A DNA stretch of 64,000 nucleotides from Hemerocallis citrina (lineage: Eukaryota; Streptophyta; Magnoliopsida; Asparagales; Asphodelaceae), in contig CM030366.1 in the NCBI GenBank assembly GCA_017893485.1, positions 104,195,796-104,259,795 on the forward strand, in the 5' to 3' direction. Positions 1-14,100 of this stretch are shown one piece after another; within the stretch, counting starts at the first letter, position 1, and the number at the start of each line of letters is the position of its first letter. The notes below the pieces were generated by a model that saw nothing but the letters and a program-made list of their open reading frames with translations, searched no databases and was not told the origin of the DNA. A program made the translations under genes and the position numbers.

Positions 1-1
1 G

Positions 2-1168
2 AAGCTTCTACGGACTTCTCCTATTTATCAAGGAATTACTGGCACATGGACATTAAGGTTGAAGAAGTCTGATGCTTATCATTCTTTTCTCATCTTGTCT
101 TTTGTCGAAGAAACCAGAGTACTTTCTGTGGGTTTAAGCTTTAATGATGTCACTGACTCTGCTGGTTTTAAGCCTGACGCCTGCACTTTAGCATGTGGTT
201 TAGTGGCAGATGGGTTGCTAGTGCAGATCCATAAGGCAGGGGTGAGACTTTGTTTACCTACAACATATGGGAGTTCTGATGGCATCCCACTTTCGGCACC
301 AATTTGCACCTCTTGGCATCCCGAAAACATGTCCGTCAGTTTGGGTGCCGTTGGACACAATTCTATTGTTGTGTCTACTTCCAACCCTTGTTTTTTATTT
401 ATTCTTGGAGTTAAATTAGTATCTGTATATCACTTTGAAATATATGAGATTCAACATGTTAGATTGCAGCATGAAGTATCTTGCATATCCATTCCTATAG
501 AAAATTTGGATCTTGAAGGATTAGCTTCAAAAGTAGAAATGGTTCACAAGGATTGTCGAGCTCCTCTTTTAAATAATGTTAAAAACAATATTACTTTTGT
601 GATTGGTACTCATAAGCCGTCAGTGGAAGTTCTCTCGTTTGTGTTTGGAAAAGGGCTACTGGTTCTTGCTGTTGGAATTATTTCAATAAACAATGCACTA
701 GGTACTCCTATCAGTGGCTGCATCCCTGAAGATGTGAGGCTTGTATCAGTTGATCAGACCTATATTCTTTCTGGTCTGAGAAATGGCATGCTACTTCGTT
801 ATGAGTGGCCTGCAACTTCGGCAATATCTGATGACATGAACTCTAGTCAAATGGATTCTCCATCTCCAAGTAGTACAACTCCACATTCTTTAAGTAGTTT
901 GTTGAATGGCACAAATTCCAATGCCACTATTCTCCAATTGATAGCTATACGTCGCATTGGAATAACTCCTGTCGTATTGGTGCCTCTCCATGATTCCCTT
1001 GATGCTGATATAATTGTCCTCAGTGACAGACCTTGGTTGTTGCATTCTGCAAGACACAGTCTTGCATATACATCTGTGTCATTTCAACCTGCTACTCATG
1101 TGACCCCTGTTTCTTCTCCTGATTGCCCGGAGGGAGTTTTGTTTGTTGCTGAGAATACTTTGCATTTG
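2..1168 (+). CDS. CPSF-A-like gene, exon a (5' end outside window)
   Basis: The frame is open from base 2, upstream of any ATG, and starts inside the conserved YQGITGTW block, so the exon continues to the left of the window. It encodes the central propeller region including SNPCFL, GTHKPSVEVLSF and LSDRPWLL. It ends at codon TTG (1166-1168) before the donor gtaaga; the next exon continues HL|VEMV in phase 0. Confidence 0.93.
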
Positions 1169-4100
1169 GTAAGACTTCTTGGTCTCAAAACTAGTAAATT
1201 TCATTATTGTTTTTATTTTTAATTGTTTTGTTCATTTGACTACTGATGCTAAATCACATTTATATTGGATTTTGTATTTAGTTAGTTAAGCATAATTTGT
1301 TGGAATTTTATATAGTGATTAATCATCCTTAATTGCTTGTACACATAACACGATGCTATATTGTGTATTGGTTTCACTTGTTAAATTTCCTTTGGGTGCC
1401 AAAAAGAAAATAACATCCTGAATTTAGTGCGTATTTATTTCTACTACTGATCATATTCAAGGGAATGCATACGTTCTATCTCTTGGAAGAAAGAAGGAAG
1501 TTTGGAGGCATGGAGGGGAAGCCATTAAGTCATCAAATATATGTGAATATGTCAATGGCAATGGAGGTTTTTGTCCTGATGAAGTGGTAAATTTGACTGG
1601 CCAGTTGAACTTTGTTCCAGCTCCGTCATTTGGAAAGAATGTCTTGGGCTTACTAGACCAATTTCTTCTGTTCCTGTCTTATCTTTTTTGAATAATGTTG
1701 AGGTTATGATTTGAATTTCGTAAACAAAAGAATTAGTTTCTGTTTGGTTTGGTTGCTCATTGCTTATGATTGATGAATTCCTTAAATACCTTGATATCAT
1801 GGTCATCTAGTGTTCAGGAGTCTTGTAAGGTTTTCTAGCCTGGAGGGCTGGCCAGTGGCCACCTCCTTCCATGCTATCATTACTGTAAATGTAGATGCTA
1901 CTGGTTATTACATTGTAAGTATTACTGGTAGACGTCATGCTTTAGCTCATTGTAGTCTCAAGCAAGGAGTGCTAGAGATGATTGGTTGGCCATAATGGAT
2001 TGCCCAATGGATTGCTCATCCATTTGGCTTTGACATGGTCGAGGCATATTTTGTGTGAGTAGGGGTTCTGTGTGTCTAAAATTTCCCCATATTATCTCAT
2101 AACGGTAAGAAGCATGCATACTGGTGTGTGTACGGGACACAACATTGATATAGATACATGACATCGAAAATTTGTACAGTAGGAAATGGGGCAGAAATAG
2201 ATCACGGTCATGCATATTTTATCTAGATTCATCCTACAATAATAACTGAGTTACGTAATCAATATAATAGTTTCATAGTCCATATAAAGATATAAGGATC
2301 GGGAAGCTTCATAATCGTGACATTGTAATAAGATTTATTAGTGTAAAAGATGTGAAGAAGTGTTGAAAATTGTTGGTTATGTGTTCAGTATGTTTCTTAT
2401 AGGTGTCTTAGAATTGAAAATTGTTGGTTATGTGTTCAGTAAGTTTCTTATAGGTGTCTTAGAAGTGTCAAAATATAAGATATGCATAAAAATTAATGGC
2501 ACATATGAGAAGTGGCGGACAGATGCCCTAGAAGTGTCTATGAAGTGTGGGTGGCCAATGTGGTCATGGATCTATGATAGAAGTATCCTTGCTATATAGG
2601 AAGGTAATCTAATAAGCTTGCTGATCAGGACAATTTGAGCTATGGTGAGTGTTGTGAATTTGAAGGCTCTGGCTTATTTTGTTTTACTATTTGCACACTC
2701 CAGATTTCTTTCCGTTTCTTCAGAGGGTTTATACTGTGTAGATGCTTCTGATTAATACTGTAGATATAGGTACTACTGATTGAAGTTATGGTTTAGTGCT
2801 ATTGGTGATTGGTTGGCCAAAATGGATTGCTCGTCCATTTTTCTGTGAAGGGATTACGGCATATTTTGTACAAGGGTTCTCTGTCCAAAATTCCCCATAT
2901 TTTCTCATAATGAGGTATTTGGGTCTGGGGACCCAATAAGCAAGCTGATCCGTGATGATATGAGCTTTGATTTGCCTATCTGGCATTGTAAATTTGACGA
3001 TTCTGGCTGATCTCTTTTGGTATTTCCAGGCTGTAGGTTTCTTTCTTTTTTCTTCTCGTGGCTCATACTCTACAATAACACCAACAACCAAGATTTTATC
3101 CTAAAATTTGCGGTTGGTTACATGAACCCTTCTCCAAGTCGACTCTATTGAGGGTCACCTCCTTCGTCAAATTAACACTTTTCAAATCCCTACTCGTTTG
3201 GGTCTTCCCGTGGTCCTTTTTGCTCCCCTAACATCTTGCTATCAATTTTCTTCACTGGAGTGCATACTGTGTGTAGGATCTACAGTTTTTCTATAGCTGT
3301 GTCCATTTTAGAGTGTATATGTTACAAGACTCTTTTAATGTAGTGATGGCCAGAGGGTATATTATTTTTACCGGAATTTTTAATTAGTAAAAGTTATGTT
3401 ATGGAGAATGCACTTTCCTTTTCAGTGTCAATAAAATTAGTTCTTTATTTTTCTTATAATCTGTTGTCATTGGTTAATAGTCTAATGGTTGGTTGGTTTT
3501 GTTAGTCACAAATGTACTTTTTAATGCCGCTGAAGCTTTTCTTGTTGGTTTTTCTTTTGCCTTAACTTTGCAGGTAGAAATGGTTCCTACTAAGCGGCTA
3601 AATGTACAAAAGTTTTCCATTGATGGCACTCCTCGGAAGGTTTTGTATCATCATGACAGTAAAACATTGCTGGTGATGAGGATTGGACTAACTGGCACTT
3701 GCACGTCAGATATTTGTCTTGTGGATCCTTCAAGTGGTTCAATTCTCTCAAAGTTTCCTTGTGAGCCTGGCGAGACCGCAAAATGCATGCAAATAGTCAA
3801 GGTTGGGAACGAGGAAGTCTTGCTTGTAGGAACTAGTCAGTTTTCTGGGCGAATGATCATGCCTAGTGGCGAAGCTGAGAGGTTGGCAATCGTTGTAACC
3901 CCCCCTCCTCTCTTCCCCCGATTTCAGTTTTCAGTTGTACTTGGGTTGTAAACATGCATGTTTCATGTAGTAGCTAAATGCAATCTCCATAGATTTCCTG
4001 AACTGCCGTTGCAGTTTTTGATTTTCATTCTCCTTTAAGCAGTTATATACATATTTTATGATTGTCCATGATCTTATTCGACAGGTTATTTCCTGTTTTA

Positions 4101-4662
4101 CTCAGAATTTTAGATACCAATTATACCAAGTCGCTTCATTTTCACCAAGGGCTTGTTTTGGTTCCGGGTGACCAAAAAGTTTATTTAGGAATTCACTATT
4201 GTTTTTTCACTGGAAGATGCAAATCTCATATCCGGTATCAAGTAATCTAGATTAGAATCCTTCATTCCATATTTGGAGGGGTTTTGTCGTGATTGATTGG
4301 TAGTAAAGATAAGGTTGGGAGGAATTCTTTTATTTCTTTGGAAGGAGTTGAGGCCTATGAATTTGGACATTATATTACTATGGTGACTCCAAGCTTTCAT
4401 GTGATTCAAGTGGGGCCTGCAGATTCTATTTAAATAACCTCTGAAAAATCTCTTTCCCATCCAATTCAAGCGAAGTTAAGGATAATTGGTTATTACTAAA
4501 AAGGTGAGTTGGATGGCTCTACACTGAGTTCTTGTAAGGGGTTACTATGAAACAATTAAAGGGTCCTCATCATGAGGTGAATTTCTGATGACAAAAGTAC
4601 CCACTTCTAATATTCTCGATCTCATTTGAAGTATTATATTGAACTCATAATAACAGTGTTTT

Positions 4663-4718
<56 letters not shown>

Positions 4719-4923
4719 GCTTCTTCCGTTGCAAACGCTACTGTAGCAGTTGCGAACGTGTGAACCACTTAACCCGTCATCCCCAATGACGGGTTAAGGC
4801 AAAACACATAACCCGTCATCACCAATGACGGGTTATATGTTTTGCCTTCACCCGTCATTCCCAATGACGGGTTAAGTGGTGTGCACGAGTTTGGACGACA
4901 TTTGCGTTTGCAATGGAAGATAG

Positions 4924-4969
<46 letters not shown>

Positions 4970-5368
4970 AAAGCTTCGGTTGTGCACTCCTCTAGTGCAC
5001 ACGGTGTAGCTTCGGTTGTGCACTCCTCTAGTGCACACGGCGTGTGCACTAGGCCTTCGGGCGTTCATATCGAAGATCCGAACCGTTCACATTGATCTAC
5101 ACATCTAAATTAGTCTAAATATGTAAAATCAAATCATTTGAAGTTCATTTGCCATCCATCATGTGACTATAAAAAACAATGATTTTCAGCCATACAATTT
5201 TGTAACACTTCAATGGATGGGTAAATGAATTTCAAATGATTTGATTTTACATATTTAGACTAATTTAGATGTGTAGATCAATGTGAACGGTTTGGATCTT
5301 CGATATGAACGCCCGAAAGCCTAGTACACATGCCGTGTGCACTAGAGGTAGTGCACAACCGAAGCTTT

Positions 5369-5422
<54 letters not shown>

Positions 5423-5822
5423 CCCTTCCGTTGTGTCCCACCCATGGTGCACAAGGCGTGTGAATTTCAAATGACTTGATTTTACATATTTAGACTAATT
5501 TAGATGAGTAGATCAATGTGAACGGTTCGGATCATCGATATGAACGCCCGAAGGCCGAGTGCACACGCCATGTGCACCATGGGTGGTGCACAACGGAAGG
5601 GGGTCATTTGAAATTCATTTGCCCATATATATATATATATATATATATGAGATTTCTTCCATTGCAGACGCAAATACTGTGCAAACGCGTGCACAACACT
5701 TAACCCGTCATTGGCAATGACGGGTTAAGGCTTAAGGCAAAAAATTATATTTTCCCTTAACCCGTCTTTGCCAATGACGGGTTAAGTGGTTCGCACAAAC
5801 ATTTGCGTTTGCAATGGAAGAA

Positions 5823-5897
<75 letters not shown>

Positions 5898-7939
5898 TTT
5901 TTTTGTGTAAATTTTTTATTCTATTTTTAATCTATTGCACAGTCAATAATATTGAATTTTACGATCATTCAATAAAATTGAACTTTATGCAACAGCGCCA
6001 AAGGGCGTCTTATTGTGCTAAGCTTGGACAGTGCACAGAGAACCTCGGACAACAGCTCGTTGATATTCACTTCTGCTTTGAATTTGCCTTCTCAAATTTC
6101 TTCTCCATATAGTGAAATTGTTGGGTATGCTACTGAACAGCTATCAAGCAGTAGTCTTTGCAGTAGCCCTGATGAAATTAGTAGCGATGTGGTTAAACTT
6201 GAAGAAACTGAGGCACGCCAATTGCGATTGGTTTTCCAAGTCCAACTGTCTGGTGCTGTGCTTTCTATCTGTCCATATCTTGATCGATATTTCCTGGCAT
6301 CTGCTGGTAACATAGTAAGTTATCTTTTGCACGAACCTTTTTCAGATATGGTAATCTTGTTGTAAAATACTGGAAGTTTATTAAGATGGTGGTGTGCTAT
6401 TAAGCATAAGCTTTGTTCGATAATGCTGTTGACGTGTTGAACTGAAAGGTGTTTCAAATTGAGATTATTTGGGAGGGAATTTTTTTCAAAAAGCTAAATA
6501 CATCTGTTGTGGTGTGGTAGGGAAAAGGAGAACCATTTCTGGGAAGTCCTTTTGATCCCAATGCTCATATCATCAGTCTTAACACATTTTAAGCCTAAAT
6601 AATTTTTTAGAGCTTTAAAGTAATCTGAACATAGTCCAAGTTCCAAAGTAACTCACAAGTTCATGGTTACTGATATAGGTAAGATGATAGTTATGTCTTC
6701 TGGATTTTCATCACTAATTTGATGTATTTTTTTGTTTTTTAATCAGGTCAATATATTTCGTTTTATGAATGATAACCCTCAAAGGCTGAAAAAGTTAGCT
6801 ATGGCAAAGACACGCTTTGCTATAACTTGCTTGGCTACATATTATACGAGAATTGCTGTTGGTGACTGTCGTGATGGCATCCTTTTTTACTCTTACCATG
6901 AGGTTTATCTATTTTTTAATTTTTTTTATATCTATAGACCAGTTTTATGGCAAATTCCTGGTCTAAATTACTTAAATAACAAGAGATACTGTCTTCCATT
7001 TTTAGGATCTGAGAAAATTGGAACAGGTGTATTCTGATCCAGTGCAGAGATTGGTAGCTGACTGTGCTCTTGTGGATATGGACACTGTTGTGGTGTCAGA
7101 TCGTAAAGGGAACATCTCTGTTCTTTCCTGCACAGATTATTTTGAAGGTGCATTTTGCTTCCTGCATGGTAGCTTCTCTTTTGGATGATTGCCTTTTCTT
7201 CCAGCTATATCTTGTGCATTTTTTTTCTTCTCAAGCACACCTACGATTTAGGACTTGAGTGTAAGCAGTTAGTTAGCACTTAGCATGCAGTATACTGGAG
7301 TTACTGTTATGATTATTATTTTTTTCACTTACCATTACATATATTGCCTAATAAACTTAAAAAATTTAAAATGCTAATCTTGTTTATTTCGATTCTTTAT
7401 CTACATAATTTCCCAAATTTTTAAGGATTAGGAATCGCGACGGACTCTGGCTGTGCTCATGTTGACCCTCATGTTGATGAGTCCGGCTCCATATTACTCT
7501 CTCGAGTCCGAACCCGATCCGTACTGTAGTCGTCTTATGACTTCAATGACCGAGAGTGATTCCAAAATAAAATATGAAGTCTGGACCCAGCCCATATTAC
7601 TTAGAAGACGTTGAAGTTAGAACCAGAAGAACGACAACAACACGAAAACCTTTATTCCAAAATTTCGGGGCCGACATGCTCCATATTACTTTCTTGAGTC
7701 CGAACCTGGCCCATATTGTAATCAGGTTATGAGTCTTATGACTTCAATGACTAAGTCTGATTCCGAATTAAAATATGAGGTCCGGACCCGGCCCACATTA
7801 CTTAGAAGATGTTAAAGTTTGAACCACAAGAACGACTAACCTAGGCTGTTAAAATCGGTTTTTGGAACTAATCGGTCTAGAAGTGATTAGTGATTAATCG
7901 GTTAATTGGAAAATAATCGGGGATTAAATCGGGAAAATC

Positions 7940-7986
<47 letters not shown>

Positions 7987-10562
7987 GAGATATCCTCATT
8001 ATGTAGCAACCCTAAATCTTAACATCAAACTATTATGAAATTATCAAATAAAAAAATATAATTATAGAGAAAAAGAAGAGAGTACTTGGTTTGAGCTGAG
8101 TTTAGATTCTGGATGTGGGTCGGGTCGGATTTGCCGGTCGGTTCTATCAAATGGAAACAATTAGGTAGGAGCAGCGCGAGTAGCTAGAGGATGAGGTGCA
8201 GCAGATGCGGGCCGGGTCAAGTATGCGACGGCACAGGGAGAGCGACGACGGGTCTGGTTTGGGTTTGCTCGAGGAAGAAGAAAACCAGTTTGAAATTGTG
8301 TTTGAAGAGAATCAGTTTGGGTTTGGGTTTGGGTTTGCACGAGGAAGAAGAAGAGAACGACGACATGTCGGGTTTTGGGTTTGCACGCGGACCAGAAGGG
8401 GTTTGAATTTTAGATTTGGATTGGAGGTTGGGCCGGATTGAATCCAAATAATGTAAACAAGCATGAAAATTAGAGCTGTTTTAATCCGTTAATCGGTCAC
8501 TTAATCGGCCGATTAACCACTAATCGGCCGATTATACCCGATTAAAGCGCTAACTATTGAAATATTATAAATCGCTAAAAAAATAATCGCTTAGTCTCCG
8601 ATTAGCGACTAATCGGGGATTAATCGGGCGTAATCGGGGATTTTAACTGCTCACTTTCAAATCCCTATTAATAGTGTTCAATCCAAGTTCCATTAGGTTT
8701 AACCCTAGTCCTTTTTGCTCCACTAGCTACTGTCCTGTCAATTATCCTGGATGGGCCAGTTATTAGTCTTCGTATTTCGAAGACTTTTGAAACTTCTCCA
8801 AAGAAAAAAAACGAAAGAACTAGATGTTGTTTAAAAGGAATAATATATATCACATAAGAACTAACATAGAGAATGATACGGGTAAAAATAGAACCAAACC
8901 GGGCACGAATCTTAAATCTCTCGGGGGTCAAACGGTAAATTTTACTAGAAACGGGTTAGTAAATGGGAGTTGGGCATCTTTCAAGCCCAACAACCCAAAA
9001 TAGGCTTGTGTTGTCATAATAACCCAACATGAAGTAGTTCATGAGTATCTAAAATATCATTTTAAACTCATAATTATCTAAGAGAGACGATTTAAAAACC
9101 TTATCTCTTTACAAGAGGAGTTCTAACTCTTTCTCCACAATTACTTTTATCTCTTCATGAAGAAGAAAATAACCAACTCTATCAAAACACCGGAAAGTAA
9201 AGATAAATCAATATCTTGAAACAGGTCCCCAAAGCGACTGTAAATATCCCATGACCTTCACAGAAATTACGTTATTAGTATTTTGCCACTAAACTCTTGA
9301 GTTCTGACTTGAGCATCGGAGAATCTGTCGGTAGGGCCAACCCCGGTGTTTCGGGCTTTGGTGGTCAATTGTTACCATCCATATCAGATCCAACGGTTCA
9401 AACGAGTCAGATTCAGGAATCAAGATCAGTTGGAAATAGTCAACATCGGCGAAAACTAAAAAGTCAGTTCTTTTTGTTGTTTCTAAAATGAATTCACATC
9501 ATCTGTTTGCTCCCACACAGAAAAACAGTTACAGATTGACGCTGTCTGTGGGAATAGAAAAAGGAATCCGACCACAGTTCGCCGGTAAAAATCATTTTCA
9601 GCTATGCCTCCAAAGGAAAAAAAGGAAGGCGGCGATCTCAAGCTGATGAGTCAACCCTCTTTCTGCGACTCATGAGGACGTCCCTTCTACCTCTCAGCCA
9701 GATCAACCCACTTAACACGATCAACCTATTTAGCCGAAACAATATCAACATCCTCCTTCCAAAGAGATTGCACCAGGGGGCTCCCGAAGAAGTCAGCGCC
9801 GTGTCCACCATATTGGTGAGAATTGTGGGTCAGTCTACACCTTCACTCTCCAAGCTACCCTCTGGAGCACCTCAAGCACAGTCGAACCTCTGTCTGGTAA
9901 TACTCTCCCGACAGTAGGGCCCTGACCGCCGAAATTGCTTGAATGAAAGTTGATTCCAAGCACACCATGAAAACAAGAGGAGTCAGAGGTGCAGAAGAAC
10001 CCCCCCTCCCAGGGGGCGAAGAAGCCATCACTCCTAGGGGACGAAGGACTCCTCCCGCGGGGCCCAACTCCAACAAGTCGATCAGCCCCCAGAAGAGGTG
10101 GGGAGGAAGAAGCACCTGTCAGAAGGGCAGAATTTCGAAACTTCAAAGATGAGATTCTTTAAAAGGCCTATCATTCTCAGCAGGACCCGACAAACTAGCC
10201 TTCACCGCTCCACTCCCCGATGTGAGGAGTCCCATAGGTCCACTAGGTCCGAAGAATAAGACAACGTTGTCTTCCAGTGCATCGAAAAGATGAAGACTGT
10301 CTAACAGTGATGACTCAAGAAGAGGAAAGACATGAGGAAACATACCGCCCTATTTGACCCCCCTTCTCTAGAAAAATTATCGAAGTTCATGTTCTAATCA
10401 ACTTCAAAATTCCAGCTGTTGAGTCATACAACTGAGTGTCCGACCCGGTAGACCACCTTGAGAGTTTTAAAACCCTCATAGAGTTAAAATCGGTTTTTGG
10501 AACTAATCGAACTCGGAGCGATTAGTGAATAATCAGTTAACCGGGGATTATATCGGAAAAAT

Positions 10563-10595
<33 letters not shown>

Positions 10596-10634
10596 ACACA
10601 CAATCAGTTAACCGGGGATTATATCGGAAAAATC

Positions 10635-10684
<50 letters not shown>

Positions 10685-11060
10685 AAAGCTTCGGTTGAGC
10701 ACTACTCTAGTGCTCACCGAGTGAACACTAGGCCTTCGGGCGTTCATATCGAAAATCCGAACCGTTCACATTGATCTACACATCTAAATTAGTCTAAATA
10801 TGTAAAATCAAATTATTTGAAATTCATTTACCCATCCATTGAAGTGTTACAAAATTGTGACTATAAAAACAATGATTTTCAGCCATGCAATTTTGTAATA
10901 CTTCAATGGATGGGCAAATGAATTTCAAATGATTTGATTTTACATATTTAGACTAATTTAGATGTGTAGATCAATGTGAACGGTTCGGATTTTCGATATG
11001 AACGCCCGAAGGCCTAGTGTTCACGCGGTGAGCACTAAAGTAGTGCTCAACCGAAGCTTT

Positions 11061-11100
<40 letters not shown>

Positions 11101-14100
11101 ATATATCCTCATTATGTAACAACCCTAAATCCTAATCTAAAACTATTATGAGATTATCAAATAGGAACATATAGTTATAGGGAAAAAGAAGAGAGTTCTT
11201 GGTTTGAGCTGAGTTTGGATGTTGGATGTGGGTAGGGTCGGTTCCAACAAACAAAAACAATTGGGTCGAGTTTGAGTTTGCTCGAGGAACAAGAGAATCG
11301 GTTTGGTTTTGGGTTAGTGCGAGGAAGAAGAAGGGAGCGGCGACGGGTCAGATTTGAGTTTGTATGAGGACTAGGAGTTTGGATTTGAGTTTGGGCCGGA
11401 TTGAGCCTAAATAATGCAAACGGGCATGAATATTAAAGAAGGGGATTTAATCAGTTAATCGGCCACTTAAAATTGGCCGATTAACCACTAATCGGCTAAT
11501 ACCCGATTAAATCACTTACTATTGAAATATTGCAAATCGCTAAAAAATAATCGCTTAGCCGCCGATTAGCCATTAATCGGGTATTAATCGGACGATTAAT
11601 CGGATTTTAACTGCTTAGCTCATGATGATCCACCAGGCATCCGACTCCCTCCTCTGCAAGGAGTGGTTCTCGCGTCTCTCTCTAAGGCCCATCTTCTCAT
11701 TCGATCAACTTGAGGAATTGCTTCTCACGTACTTCATCCCCACCCGCAAGACAAAGACGACAAGTGCCTCCTTACTTGACTTGAAGCAAATGGATGGGGA
11801 GTCTCTCAAGAGTTAATGTATGGCGCTTTACAGCCCTAATCCATTCCCTCACACTACTCAATCGTAGCTATGACTACCTTCAGGTTGTAGCATGACCACC
11901 TCAAAGCTTCTCTCGTCAAAAAACCTCCTCAGGACTTCTTGACCTCCTTCAAAGAGTCGAGAAGTACATCCGAGTGGAAGATGCTATTTGACCCCCAGAA
12001 TAGAAGGTGTTCTTATTCGGGAACAAATGGAAGAGAACCAATGAAGATGGGCTAGGAAGACCCAGAAGGATGTCAGGATAACATTGTCCTCTACCAGTGC
12101 CTCATTTCGAGAAGTACACTCTGCTTAATGTTAACATCTCTGCAATTCTCATGAAAGTTGATGACAAACTCCTTCAACCTCCCCCTAAGATGAATGCCTC
12201 AGGAAGAAGGGATAAGAACAAGTAGTGTGCTTTGCACAAAGATCACGGATGGCTGTTTAGCCCTCAAAGACGAGCTTAAAGCCATGCTTCGACGGGGCTA
12301 TCTCACCAAGTTCGCTTAAAGAAACAAACACCGAGCCTCCTCCTGCACGAGGAGCCAATAAGTGACTAGAGATGCCTTTCGAGTCCCAAGACTCGGGACG
12401 CATGGCGGTATTCCACTCGATCCATGGCGGACCTATGGGGGGTTGCCAAACTTCTCTAGGAAAACATTCCTATGCGAAGTGAACTCAGTACACAACATTC
12501 TCCCTCCCAAGAGCTCTGCGGCTCAATAACATTCTTAGACCAAGATCTCGAAGGTGTTCTAACACTTTACTGCTTGCATTTGTAATCAGCGTACGCATGA
12601 CAAATCACGAGGTGTGTTGCATCCTGGTATACAATGATAGATCGGTAAACATCCTCTTTCTGGATATATTCGAGGGTTTCAAGCTTACACGGGATCGTTT
12701 CAAACCTGCCGTGTACACCCTTCATGGATTCTCAGAAGCCCCAGTTCAGATTGAAGGAATAGTCACCCTTGATGTAACCATGGGGAAAGCTCCAGCTATC
12801 CGCCCGGAAGTACTCGACTTCATGGTTATCAACATGAAGTCCGCCTACAATACTATCTTTGGTTGCCCGGGGCTAACGGTCCTTCATGCGGTTGCCTCAG
12901 TCTACTACATAAAGATGCAATTTCGTATAGCAGTAGGCAAGGTTTTAAATCTCGGATTTCGGACTCGTTTCGGCAAAAGGTGTTTCGTCTCGAGATCAGA
13001 GATATCGGAGGAGATATGGGGAAATGTGATAACCTCGGATGTTCATTTCGGAATATTTTTTAACTAAACAAGATATTATATGTCTACATATCATTTATCA
13101 TATAAAATATTGTATAATGCAACTAATGACATGAATCAAACACAGTAAATATTTGCATAATTTAACAACAATATAAAAGAGAATGTAATATAAGTATATA
13201 ACTAAATTGAATTTGCATTGATTAGAAAAAAAAAATATTAGTTAAAAGACTTACTTGACTTTGCATATACACAAACCATAGAGATGAAATTCTCACATTA
13301 TCTTAGTTTAAGGTTCAATATTGAAAGATTTATATCAAAAAGTAAAACAAAAAAGTTATATATTCACAATAATATTAATGTGTCTATTTCGGCAATTTCG
13401 GTTCAAAACGATATGGAGTATAAAATCTTTGATTTCGTATCGGCAAGCTAGTCAAAACGAAATTTCGGTCGTATCGACCGAAATTTAAAACAGTGGCAGT
13501 AGGGGTAGGGGAGGCCAAAAGGAAGCCAAGAAGCTGCTCGAGTGTGTTACATCTCCTCATTGGGGGGCTTGGTCCTCTCCCTCGACGCCATGGAACTCCC
13601 GCAAGATAGGGGACAAACCAGCTCCGAACCCGTAGTCGAACTAGAAGAAATCCGCTTCTCCCAAGAGGAACAATCTAAGTGTTTTCGGGTAAGCAATGCT
13701 CTCCCCCATAAGTCAAGGAGCAACTTATCACTGGCGTCAGAGGGAACCAAGATCTCTTCGCCTGGACCGCTTCTGACTTGCCAGACATCACCGAGGATTA
13801 TGCACTGATTAGTGTGAATCCGGAAGTCAGGTTCGTCCAACAAAAGCACTGTAAGTTCGCCATCGACAGACAAGAAGCAGTCAAGGAAGAAGTTGAGAAA
13901 CTTCTAGTTGCCCGCTTCATTCAAGAAGTTAGCTATCCCGAGTGGCTAGCGAATGTGGTAACGGTGAAGAAAGCTAACTGCAAATGGAGAATCTGCAGAC
14001 TTCACCGACCTCAACAAGGCATATCCGAAGGACCCCTTTCCTCTACCAAGCATAAACGTCTTGATCGACGCCACCTCGGGTCATGAGCTCTTAAGCTTCA

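Larger units (their letters stand above)
1169..3573 (+). other. Intron (2405 nt) with diverged repeats
   Basis: Donor at 1169, acceptor cag at 3571-3573. It contains an unassigned open stretch (about 1463-1690), a tandem 51-bp duplication (2363-2464) and two diverged copies of a larger repeat (about 1880-2110 and 2735-2913). No gene is recognised in it. Confidence 0.8.
3882..5995 (+). other. Intron (2114 nt) carrying the (TA)n fold-back cluster
   Basis: Bases 3882-4665 show nothing recognisable. Bases 4666-5893 are a chain of four fold-back elements separated by TA microsatellites, listed separately. The acceptor aacag is at 5991-5995. Confidence 0.85.

Noticed and set aside
8191..8447. Three overlapping open frames of 71-81 codons
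   Set aside because: They lie in the interior of the GTTAAAATC element, with GAAGAAGA and GGGTTTGGGTTT repeats; no family and no conservation in copy 2.
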